The notes below the pieces were generated by a model, which saw nothing but the letters and a program-made list of their open reading frames with translations, ran no database searches and was not told the DNA's origin. Made by a program: the position numbers and the translations under genes. This document shows, in pieces, positions 51,482 to 59,057 of a stretch of 64,000 bases of DNA; the stretch's first letter is position 1; each line of letters begins with the position of its first letter. This stretch comes from Paraburkholderia edwinii (GTDB lineage: Bacteria > Pseudomonadota > Gammaproteobacteria > Burkholderiales > Burkholderiaceae): assembly GCF_019428685.1 (NCBI RefSeq), contig NZ_CP080095.1, positions 1,798,001 to 1,862,000 of the forward strand. The letters run 5' to 3'.

Positions 51482-52438
51482 ATGAACCGCAATCGCCGCT
51501 TGATTACCGGCGCACTGCTCACGGCGCCGTTCGCCGGGATGATGGTGAAGGCCGGTTACGTGCATGCGCAACAGGACAAGAAATACCGGTTCGGCTTTTC
51601 GCAGGTGACCACGGTCGAGCCGTGGCGCGTCCAGTTCAACAAGGACATGAAGGCCGAGGCCGCCAAGCATCCGAACATCGAGCTCGTGATTGCCGACGCG
51701 AACGACCGTACCGACAAGCAGAATGCCGATATGGAGAATTTCATCGCGCAGAAGATGGACGTGATCTTCATCTCGCCGAAGGAGTCGGCGGGGTTGACCG
51801 GCGTAGTCGAGAAAGCGTACAAGGCGGGCATTCCGGTGTTCGTGCTCGATCGCGAAGTGAATGGCGATGCGTACACGCAATTCGTCGGCGGCGACAACAC
51901 GCTGATCGGCAAGGGCGCCGGCGAATTCATCGTGAAGACGCTGGGCGGCCCGGGCGCGGCGAAGGGCAATATCGTCGAAGTGTGGGGCGGCTTCGGCACG
52001 CAGGCGTCGCATGACCGGCATGACGGCATGATGCAATCGGTCGGCAAGCAACCGGGCCTGAAGATCGTCGGGCAGCGCGTCGATTGCGACTGGAAGCAGG
52101 ACAAGGCGTACGACTACATGAAGACTGTGCTGCGCGTGAATCCGCAGGTCGATCTCGTGTTCGCGCACAACGACCCGATGGCGTACGGCGCCTATCTCGC
52201 CGCGAAAGACGCGGGCGTCGAAAAGAAAATCAAGTTTGTCGGCGCCGACGGACTGCCGAACGAAGGCGCGGTGTGGGTCGAGAAGGGCATCCTCACAGCA
52301 ACCTTCGTGTATCCGACGCCGGGCGCCGAGGCGCTTCGTCAGTCGATGAAGCTGCTCGCCGGCGAGAAGATCCAGAAGAAGGTCATTCTGCCGACGCAAG
52401 GGATCTTCGCTGACAACGCGAAGCAGTTTGTCGGCTGA
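51482..52438 (+). CDS. Sugar ABC transporter substrate-binding protein
   Basis: 318 residues, periplasmic-binding type I (RbsB/YtfQ-like). A cleavable or twin-arginine-like N-terminus (NRNRRLITGALLTAPFAGMM) ends near VHAQQDKK. The mature part has RFGFSQVTTVEPWRVQFNKD, VIFISPKESAGLTGVVEKAY, PVFVLDREVNGDAYTQFVGG and VDLVFAHNDPMAYGAYLAAK. It is closer to galactofuranose/pentose-binding proteins than to RbsB, but the sugar is not identifiable. ACAGGAGA precedes the ATG. The operator upstream links it to the LacI gene. Confidence 0.9.
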   Translation: MNRNRRLITGALLTAPFAGMMVKAGYVHAQQDKKYRFGFSQVTTVEPWRVQFNKDMKAEAAKHPNIELVIADANDRTDKQNADMENFIAQKMDVIFISPKESAGLTGVVEKAYKAGIPVFVLDREVNGDAYTQFVGGDNTLIGKGAGEFIVKTLGGPGAAKGNIVEVWGGFGTQASHDRHDGMMQSVGKQPGLKIVGQRVDCDWKQDKAYDYMKTVLRVNPQVDLVFAHNDPMAYGAYLAAKDAGVEKKIKFVGADGLPNEGAVWVEKGILTATFVYPTPGAEALRQSMKLLAGEKIQKKVILPTQGIFADNAKQFVG

Positions 52439-52573
52439 TTTCAATTCGGTGGAAATGCGGCATGTGCGCTCGCGGCTGTGGTTGCTAGTTGAGTTGCGGG
52501 TTGTGATCGCTGTTGCGATTCATGAGTGATCAGATCACAACCGCGGGCGCGCTTCGGAATACGGAACCTGTTC

Positions 52574-54178
52574 ATGACGCCATCCGCATCAACCGGCCCT
52601 GCGGCCGCGCCGCGTGACGGCGCGCCACAACCGGCGCAAGACATTGCACCACTGCGGCCGGGTTCGACGCCGCCGTTGCCGCTCGTGGCCGCTACGCGTA
52701 TTTCGATTGCATTCAACGGCAGCCCGGCGCTATCCGATGTCGACTTCGATATTCTGCCCGGCGAAGTGCACGCGCTCGTCGGCGAAAACGGCGCGGGCAA
52801 GTCGAGTCTGATGAAGATTCTCGGCGGCATCTATCTGCCCGATGCGGGCGCGCTTAGCGTCGGCGGCGCGCCGGTCGCATTCAGAACGAGCGCCGATGCG
52901 ATCGATGCGGGCATCGCGATCATTCACCAGGAGCTGAACCTCGTCGATAGTTTGCCGGTCGTCGATAACCTGTTTCTCGGCAAGGAAATCACGACGCGCT
53001 TCGGTTTTCCCGATCACACGGCGATGCGCGCGAAAGCACGCGCGGTGCTCGCGCAGCTCGGCTTCAAGCCGTCGCCCGATGCGCTGGTCGGCGCATTGCG
53101 GATCGGCGAGAAGCAGCTCATCGAAATCGCGAAGGCGCTGCTCGCCGACGCGCGCGTGCTGATCATGGACGAGCCGACATCGGCTCTTTCGGATGCCGAA
53201 ACGCACGCGCTGGAAGCGCTGGTGCGCACGCTGCGCGAGCGCGGCATGGGCATCGTGCTGATCAGCCATCGGCTGCAGGAAGTATTCGATCTTGCCGATC
53301 GCGTCACCGTGCTGCGCGACGGCCGGCATATCGCCACGCTGCCGATCGGGCGCGTCGAGTCGGCCGAGCAGCTCGTCTCGATGATGATCGGCAAGCAGTT
53401 CGTCGCGCCGCGGCGCGATGCCGGCGCGGTGCGCGCGGCAAGCGACGCGATGATCGACGTGCGTGAGCTCACGTTGTCCGGCGAGCACCGGCCGGTTGTG
53501 GACCGCGTGTCGTTCGACGTGCGGCGCGGCGAGGTGTTCGGCCTCTCCGGGCTGCTCGGCGCGGGCAAGACCGAAATTCTCGAGACGCTGTTCGGCGTGT
53601 CGCCATACCGTGTGGCCGGGACGGTCGCGATCGGCGCCGCGCGGCGCGCGTTTCGCACGCCGGCCGAAGCGGTCGAGGCGGGCGTCGCGTTCGTCACCGA
53701 AGATCGCAAGAAAGACGGCCTGCTCGTCGATCAATCGGTCGAAGCGAATTTTCTGCTGCCAAGTCTTGCGCATATCGAAGGCTTTCCGTTTTACCGGCGC
53801 CGTGCCGCGGCGCGACGCGTCGCCGCGCAGACGAAGGCGTCGAACGTGAAGCACGGAGGGGCGAACGAGCTGGTTGCGACCTTGTCGGGCGGCAACCAGC
53901 AGAAGCTCATCATCGGCAAGTGGCTGATGACCGATCCTGTGCTGCTGCTGCTCGACGAACCGACGCGCGGCGTCGACGTCGCCGCGAAGTCCGAGATCTA
54001 TCAGCAGATCCTGCAGGCGGCGCGCGCGGGATTGACTGTGGTGGTCGCGAGCTCGGAGATCGACGAACTGATGCTGATGTGCGACCGCATTCTCGTGTTG
54101 TGCGAAGGACGATCCCGCGGTGTGCTCGAGCGCGCCGCGTTTTCCGCCGATGAACTCGTGAAGCGCGCGTCGCCCTGA
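52574..54178 (+). CDS. Sugar ABC transporter ATP-binding protein (two-domain)
   Basis: 534 residues, two fused ATPase domains (RbsA/MglA/YtfR type). First domain: Walker A GENGAGKSSLMK, then LRIGEKQLIEIAKALLADAR and Walker B VLIMDEPTSAL. Second domain: degenerate Walker A GLLGAGKTEILE, the signature LSGGNQQKLIIGKWL and Walker B LLLLDEPTRGVD. An N-terminal Pro/Ala-rich extension of about 35 residues precedes the first domain. It energises import of the sugar captured by the upstream binding protein. Confidence 0.93.
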   Translation: MTPSASTGPAAAPRDGAPQPAQDIAPLRPGSTPPLPLVAATRISIAFNGSPALSDVDFDILPGEVHALVGENGAGKSSLMKILGGIYLPDAGALSVGGAPVAFRTSADAIDAGIAIIHQELNLVDSLPVVDNLFLGKEITTRFGFPDHTAMRAKARAVLAQLGFKPSPDALVGALRIGEKQLIEIAKALLADARVLIMDEPTSALSDAETHALEALVRTLRERGMGIVLISHRLQEVFDLADRVTVLRDGRHIATLPIGRVESAEQLVSMMIGKQFVAPRRDAGAVRAASDAMIDVRELTLSGEHRPVVDRVSFDVRRGEVFGLSGLLGAGKTEILETLFGVSPYRVAGTVAIGAARRAFRTPAEAVEAGVAFVTEDRKKDGLLVDQSVEANFLLPSLAHIEGFPFYRRRAAARRVAAQTKASNVKHGGANELVATLSGGNQQKLIIGKWLMTDPVLLLLDEPTRGVDVAAKSEIYQQILQAARAGLTVVVASSEIDELMLMCDRILVLCEGRSRGVLERAAFSADELVKRASP

Positions 54179-54193
54179 TTGCGGAGAGAACGA

Positions 54194-55738
54194 ATGTTGA
54201 AGACGAACGAGCACGCCAGTGAGCGGGCGGATGGGCATCCAAATGCGGGGCACGCAAACGCAGGGCAGGGCAATGCGGGACAAGCCAGCGCGCCGGTAGC
54301 CGATGCCGCGCTCGACAGGCGCCAGCAGCGCCTGCGCGCATGGCTCACGAATGCGAAGTACTACCTGGGGCTGATCGTGCTGCTCGCGATCGGCGCGCTG
54401 ACCTCGCCGCACGCGTCCGATGGCAGCAATATCTTTTTGTCGGCGGCGAATTTCTCCGATGTGTTCCGGCAGGTGGCGAACGTCGGCGTGATGTCGGTGG
54501 GAATGACGCTCGTCATCATTACCGCGGGCATCGATCTGTCGGTCGGCTCGGTGATGGGCTTCGGCAGCGTGCTGACCGCGATTCTGCTGACGACGCCGGG
54601 CAGCAACGCGGCGTCGTGGACCGCGCTGGCACTCGATGCGGTCAGCATTTTCATGATCGTGTTCGCGGCGGGGGCGGTGGTGGCGCGGCGGATGGGGCAT
54701 GGGGGTGGGCACACGGGCGGCCGCGCGGGTGGGCGGCGTGATGGCGCGGGCAACGCCAGTGACGGCACCGGCGGCATCGGTTCGGCCGCTGACGTCGGCG
54801 AAGCGTTGGGTAGCGGTAATGCACACGCTTCGGGCAATACGGCCGCCACGTACCGCACCGTTCGTGCGCGCGAGCCCGGCCGCGCCGGCGTGCGCGCGGC
54901 TGTTGCGCTTGTCTTTGCGTTGGCGCTGTGCGCATCGGCGTGGCATCAACTGCCGTCGAAAGTCTCGCTCCTGCATGTGCTGTGGATGGTGCCGCTCGCT
55001 GGCCTGACCATCGGTGCGCTGAACGGCTGGATCATCACGCGCGGCCGCATGCAGCCGTTTATCGTGACGCTCGCGGCGATGGTCGGCGTGATGGGCGTCG
55101 CGCGTCTCGTCGCGGGGCAGGACACGGCCGTCTATTCGATCTACAGCGGCAGCAATGCGACCACCGATATCGAATACCTGCGCGCGCTGCTGTTCGGCGT
55201 CGTGCCGGTGCCCGCGCTCTTTTTCATCGTGATCGCGGTGATCGCCGATTTCGTGTTGAACCGCACCGTGTTCGGCAAGTACCTGTACGCGATCGGCGGC
55301 AACGAGAAATGTGCGCGCATCTCGGGCCTGAAAGTGGATCGCCACAAGGTCGCCGCGTATGCGATTTCGGGGATGCTGGCGGCGCTGGTCGGCGTGCTTT
55401 ACGCGGCGCAGTACCGGCAGGGCAAGGCCGATGCGGGCGTCGGCTGGGAGCTCGATGCGATCGCCGCGGTCGTGATCGGCGGCACGAGCCTGATGGGTGG
55501 CGTCGGGCGCATGGCGGGCACGGTCGCGGGCGTGCTGATCTTCGGCTTTCTCGGCAACATCCTGCTGCTCAACAATATCGACAGCAACACGCAGCTCGTG
55601 ATGAAGGGGCTGATTATCGTGATCGCGGTGTTCTTGCAGCAGACGCGCATGAACCCGCAGACGATGCTGGCGCGCGTGCGTGGGCGTCGTGTGGTGCTCG
55701 ATGTGCCGCGCACGCCGCCGCCGGGCGGAACGCAGTGA
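54194..55738 (+). CDS. Sugar ABC transporter permease with low-complexity loop
   Basis: 514 residues, RbsC/YtfT-like. Conserved VGMTLVIITAGIDLSVGSVM near residues 102-121, ALNGWIITRGRMQPFIVTLA, NRTVFGKYLYAIGGNEKCAR and TSLMGGVGRMAGTVAGVLIF. Two unusual parts are the N-terminal repeats of NAG(H/Q) near residues 17-32 and, at about 165-235, a Gly/Ala/His/Arg-rich segment (MGHGGGHTGGRAGGRRDGAG and onward) where homologues have a short cytoplasmic or periplasmic loop. Otherwise complete. GGAGAGAA precedes the ATG. It is the last gene of the transporter operon. Confidence 0.9.
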   Translation: MLKTNEHASERADGHPNAGHANAGQGNAGQASAPVADAALDRRQQRLRAWLTNAKYYLGLIVLLAIGALTSPHASDGSNIFLSAANFSDVFRQVANVGVMSVGMTLVIITAGIDLSVGSVMGFGSVLTAILLTTPGSNAASWTALALDAVSIFMIVFAAGAVVARRMGHGGGHTGGRAGGRRDGAGNASDGTGGIGSAADVGEALGSGNAHASGNTAATYRTVRAREPGRAGVRAAVALVFALALCASAWHQLPSKVSLLHVLWMVPLAGLTIGALNGWIITRGRMQPFIVTLAAMVGVMGVARLVAGQDTAVYSIYSGSNATTDIEYLRALLFGVVPVPALFFIVIAVIADFVLNRTVFGKYLYAIGGNEKCARISGLKVDRHKVAAYAISGMLAALVGVLYAAQYRQGKADAGVGWELDAIAAVVIGGTSLMGGVGRMAGTVAGVLIFGFLGNILLLNNIDSNTQLVMKGLIIVIAVFLQQTRMNPQTMLARVRGRRVVLDVPRTPPPGGTQ

Positions 55739-55836
55739 GCGTGAGGCGTCGTCGTCGGCTGCGACTCAGTGCGTGACCGAAACGGAACGCAGTGAGCGTG
55801 AGCCGCCGTCGTCAGCGACTCAGCGTGTGACCGAAA
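55726..55836. repeat. Tandem duplication of about 55 bp at the permease/RDD junction
   Basis: Copy A (55726-55782, 57 bases) and copy B (55783-55836, 54 bases) both begin CGGAACGCAGTGAGCGTGAG and end GTGACCGAAA. They differ by a three-base deletion and a few substitutions. Copy A contains the permease stop codon; copy B contains the stop of the convergent RDD gene. Confidence 0.85.
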
Positions 55837-56437
55837 CGATGCGCGTGCCCGCAAGCCGGTCGTGCAGGAACTGACGATCGGCAAGAAGACGCGCGAGCGC
55901 CGCCCACGCGATAAACCAGAGGCCCGCGACGGCAAGCGTCTGCGGCACCGTGAGCTTGAAGAGCGGATGCAGCGCGAGCGGCGGCAGGAACCAGAGCCAC
56001 GCGAGCACATAGCGCGCAATCGCGCGCGGCCACGACAGCGGCGCGCCGTCTTGCGCGCGTACGACGCGCAGCCGCCACGTCTTCATCGGCAGCGTCTGCC
56101 CGCCGTGCGTCCAGCACCAGGCGAAATACACGCCGACCACGATACCGATCCACGCCGCCAGCCACTCGCGATGCACGAGCCCGTTGCGTTGCTGCGTCAG
56201 CGTGCTGAACAGGTAGCCGGCCATAAACACGATGCCGAACAGGATCACGCCCTCGTAGACGAGCGTCGCGAGGCGGCGGCGAATCGTGGGCGCCGGTGCG
56301 GCCGATGGCGGCGGCGCCTCACCGTCCGCTTTTCGTGGCGACGCCGCTTGCTTCGGCGTCTGCGCATTGACCGGCGGCCCCGGCGGCAAGTCGGCCGAGG
56401 CGAGAGCGGGGTTCGGAGCGGAAGCGGATTGTTTCAT
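55820..56437 (-). CDS. RDD family membrane protein
   Basis: 205 residues. A Pro/Ala-rich N-terminus of about 50 residues is followed by the RDD domain: RRRLATLVYEGVILFGIVFM with the Arg and acidic residue of the family, WCWTHGGQTLPMKTWRLRVV, and a terminal hydrophobic part ending DRQFLHDRLAGTRIV. Three or four membrane spans. RDD proteins are a mixed group, some implicated in ion transport; function here is unknown. It is the last gene of the leftward sigma/DUF3619/DUF3106 cluster. Confidence 0.88.
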   Translation of the reverse strand: MKQSASAPNPALASADLPPGPPVNAQTPKQAASPRKADGEAPPPSAAPAPTIRRRLATLVYEGVILFGIVFMAGYLFSTLTQQRNGLVHREWLAAWIGIVVGVYFAWCWTHGGQTLPMKTWRLRVVRAQDGAPLSWPRAIARYVLAWLWFLPPLALHPLFKLTVPQTLAVAGLWFIAWAALARLLADRQFLHDRLAGTRIVSVTR

Positions 56438-56736
56438 CGAATCGGGTCGAGTCGTCGCGCACCAAAGCAGGGATCGAAGCCGGCGGCCGAGGCCGCGTAA
56501 GCGGCCGGCATCGGCGGTTGAATGCGACGGTCAGGGCCGCCGGCCAGCACCAGCCGCGAGCATCACGGAAAAGCCCGGCAGCGTGAATCAGGGAAAAGAC
56601 TCAGAGAACGACGATACCGGAACACGTTCGCACGCACCGGTGTGCGTACGGTCGGCTGCTCAGGATTCCGGCCGAAGATCCACGCTCGGGATCCAGGCTC
56701 GGGATCAAGCCCAGGATCCCGGCTCAAGGTCCGGGA
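56438..56736. other. Region DUF3106 / RDD with short direct repeats
   Basis: About 300 bases. Near 56682-56745 the phrase (G)GCTCGGGATC(C/A) and its relatives recur four times, giving several possible small hairpins downstream of the DUF3106 gene. No gene is supported. Confidence 0.5.
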
Positions 56737-57558
56737 TTACGAGCCGTGGAACGCGGCCGGCGCATCGGCCGGCGAAACGGGCGTGGGCGTGGCCGGCACG
56801 AAGCTTGCGGCGGACGGAATGCCCGGCATGACCGGCTGCGACGCGGCGACGGCCGCCGATGCCAGCGCCGCCGGCGCGCCACCCGCACCTGTCCCGCCCG
56901 ACACACCCGAAGCACCGGGCGCCGGCTTCCCGGCTGCGCCGCTTGCCGGACGTTCCTTGCCGTTGACGAGCCGGCCGATGTCCTTGAGTTCGCTCTTGCC
57001 CGAAGGCGGCGCGCTGACGACAGTCGGCCGCCGCTTGTGCTCGCTCGCCGCGAGCCGTTCCTTCTGCTCTTCCGGCAACAGCTGATACGCCTTCCACGCG
57101 TTCTGGCGCGTCTCGCGCGAGAGCCCCTTCGAGATCTGATAGTTTTCGCGCGCGATGCGGCGCTGCTCGGGCGTCATCCTGACCCATTCGGCCATCTGTT
57201 CGTGCAGGCGCTTTTGCGCCTCGGCCGACATCTTCGGATAGCGCGCGGCAATCTTCAGCCATTTGCGCTTGCGCTCGTCGCTAAACGAATCCCACTGCCC
57301 GGCGAAGGGCGCGAGCGCGACGTGCTCGGCGTTCGTCAGCCGCGCCCATGCAAGCGGACTGTTCTTCTGCAAGCCGGGAATCTCGACCGCAAGCGCCGGC
57401 GCGGCCGGCTTCGACGCGGCCGATGGCGCGCTGGCAGGCGTACTGGCCGCGGCGTGCGCGGGCGCCGGCGGATGAAAGCGCGGATAGGTGGCGGCGAACG
57501 CAACCACCGCGGCGATCACACATGCGGAGACAACGGCTAGGCCGCGCTTGTAATTCAC
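56737..57558 (-). CDS. DUF3106 domain protein
   Basis: 273 residues. A single N-terminal membrane segment or signal peptide (GLAVVSACVIAAVVAFAATY), an Ala/Pro linker, then the helical DUF3106 core (LTNAEHVALAPFAGQWDSFS, WLKIAARYPKMSAEAQKRLH, WVRMTPEQRRIARENYQISK and YQLLPEEQKERLAASEHKRR), and a long Ala/Pro/Gly tail. The core is rich in charged helices, as in periplasmic Spy/CpxP-like sensors, but this comparison is only structural impression. It follows DUF3619 in the ECF-sigma cluster by 18 bases. Confidence 0.85.
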   Translation of the reverse strand: MNYKRGLAVVSACVIAAVVAFAATYPRFHPPAPAHAAASTPASAPSAASKPAAPALAVEIPGLQKNSPLAWARLTNAEHVALAPFAGQWDSFSDERKRKWLKIAARYPKMSAEAQKRLHEQMAEWVRMTPEQRRIARENYQISKGLSRETRQNAWKAYQLLPEEQKERLAASEHKRRPTVVSAPPSGKSELKDIGRLVNGKERPASGAAGKPAPGASGVSGGTGAGGAPAALASAAVAASQPVMPGIPSAASFVPATPTPVSPADAPAAFHGS

Positions 57559-57576
57559 CCGTCGACTCTCCCCGGC

Positions 57577-58002
57577 CTACCGCGCATGCGACAGATACGC
57601 GTTGAAACCGTGATCGAGGTAGGCGGAAAGCGGAAGGTCGTCGCTCAGCATCGCGGCGTCGATATCGGCGAGCTCCGCGGTGCGTTGCTGATCTTCCCAG
57701 TACGCGATCGCCACGAGGCTCACGACGAGCGCGGCGATCGGCCAGGCGAGCGCGAAGCGGCGCAATTTCGAGCCGCGACGCGGCGCCGGGCCGGTGGCGA
57801 GCGTCACGCCCGCCGGACCCGGCACGAGCACCGGCACGAACGCCGGCGCGCGCACGGCTTCCGGCTTCTTGCGGGCGAGCGCGGTGCGGCGCGCGGCGGC
57901 GAGCCGGTCTACCGTGGCGGGCGGGATGCGGGCGGCGCTTTCGTCGAGCGCGCGACGCACCTGCCACGCGAACTCGATTTCCTTATCGTGAGCGGGGCTC
58001 AT
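57577..58002 (-). CDS. DUF3619 family protein, possible anti-sigma factor
   Basis: 141 residues. A cytoplasmic helical N-terminal part (HDKEIEFAWQVRRALDESAA), a basic/Pro linker, one membrane span (FALAWPIAALVVSLVAIAYW), and a short periplasmic acidic tail (ADIDAAMLSDDLPLSAYLDH). The start overlaps the sigma-factor stop (ATGA), and single-span proteins coupled to ECF sigma genes often are anti-sigma factors. That role is inference; no zinc anti-sigma motif is seen. Confidence 0.88.
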   Translation of the reverse strand: MSPAHDKEIEFAWQVRRALDESAARIPPATVDRLAAARRTALARKKPEAVRAPAFVPVLVPGPAGVTLATGPAPRRGSKLRRFALAWPIAALVVSLVAIAYWEDQQRTAELADIDAAMLSDDLPLSAYLDHGFNAYLSHAR

Positions 58003-58562
58003 AGCGTGATTCCTTTGGCCTTGAGCGCCTGGGCCAGCGTGTGGGTGGCTCGCGAACAGTGGGTCTTCACACTGCCTTCGGAGCAGCCCATCGCGGCGGC
58101 AGTCTCGGCGACATCCATATCTTCCCAGTAACGCATCAGAAACGCCTCCCGTTGACGTGCCGGTAACCGTTGGATTTCGTCGTCGATCAACTGCAGGATC
58201 TGCTCGCGCGCGAGGCGCTCTTCGCCGCTTTCCGCGCCGCCGACGCCTTCCTGCGCATCGATGGTTTCGAGCGGGTCGAATTCGTCGTCGTCGGAATTCG
58301 CGAGCGACGAGAACAGGCTGACCCACGTATTGCGCACCTTCTGGCGACGGAAGTAATCGTGCGTCGCATTCTGCAGAATACGCTGAAACAAAAGCGGAAG
58401 CTCAGCCGGGGGACGGTCGCCGTACTTTTCGGCGAGCTTGATCATGGCGTCCTGCACGATGTCGAGTGCAGCGTCGTCGTCCCGCACGGCGTAAACCGTC
58501 TGCTTGAACGCGCGCCTTTCGACGCCCGCCAGAAAATCGGCGAGTTCTTTGTCTGATGCCAT
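57999..58562 (-). CDS. RNA polymerase sigma factor, ECF type
   Basis: 187 residues. Region 2 includes QTVYAVRDDDAALDIVQDAM and LFQRILQNATHDYFRRQKVR; region 4 includes DEIQRLPARQREAFLMRYWE and MGCSEGSVKTHCSRATHTLA. A linker of about 40 acidic residues lies between them. There is no clear ribosome site before ATG 58562. It heads a leftward cluster with DUF3619, DUF3106 and RDD genes and is divergent from ilvB. The stress or promoter it serves is unknown. Confidence 0.92.
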   Translation of the reverse strand: MASDKELADFLAGVERRAFKQTVYAVRDDDAALDIVQDAMIKLAEKYGDRPPAELPLLFQRILQNATHDYFRRQKVRNTWVSLFSSLANSDDDEFDPLETIDAQEGVGGAESGEERLAREQILQLIDDEIQRLPARQREAFLMRYWEDMDVAETAAAMGCSEGSVKTHCSRATHTLAQALKAKGITL

Positions 58563-59057
58563 CCGTGCTGAGTGGGCGTTGCGGGCGTGCGCTGGAAACG
58601 GTGAGAAAAACCGGCCGGAGGGCCCCGAAAATGCGATCGGGCGGCGGCCGAAAAATGTCGTAAAACTCGCGGATGCTAACAAAAATCGGCGGCGGCCGCG
58701 AGAATTCGGGCAAACCGGGTGAAAGCTTGTGGCAAACGTTTGGGAAAACGCGCGGAAGACGGTGGGTAAAAACAGTCGGTAAAACGCAAGCGAAACGCGG
58801 GTGAAGCGCAGGCAAACAAGGGATAAAAGTGCAGGCCTGCATGTAATGCCTGATGCATCCCTACTGCGGAAATATTTTCTTGACCGAAACGCCGCTTAAC
58901 GATATTGTCGCTGGTTCGCAATATAAAGTGACTTAGTCTCATTTGAGGCAGGCCCAAGAAGTCTGCCGGTCAAACTGGACGCGCCGCTTGAACCCGAGCC
59001 ACAAGCCCGGCAGAGAGCACCCGATCAATTTTTTGCCGAAAATTCGAAAGGTGAACG
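58563..59057. other. Divergent region sigma factor / ilvB
   Basis: About 495 bases, AT-richer than coding DNA. The left two thirds are rich in GTAAAA/CAAA-type purine runs; the right part contains the ilvB promoter (58880-58908) and a leader of about 140 bases. I looked for a branched-chain-amino-acid leader peptide (a run of Leu, Ile or Val codons followed by a terminator) and found none. Confidence 0.55.
58880..58908 (+). promoter_or_regulatory. Sigma-70 promoter of ilvB-ilvN-ilvC
   Basis: TTGACC (58880-58885) and TATTGT (58903-58908) with the ideal 17-base spacer. Transcription would start near 58915, leaving a leader of about 143 bases before the ilvB start codon. Confidence 0.7.

Noticed and set aside
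52730..55345. Long antisense frame across the sugar ABC transporter genes
   Set aside because: It runs antiparallel to two recognisable genes and their intergenic boundary, has no start signal and encodes low-complexity charged sequence.
58909..59057. Attenuator or leader peptide for ilvB
   Set aside because: No short frame rich in Leu, Ile or Val codons and no terminator/antiterminator pair is visible in the leader.
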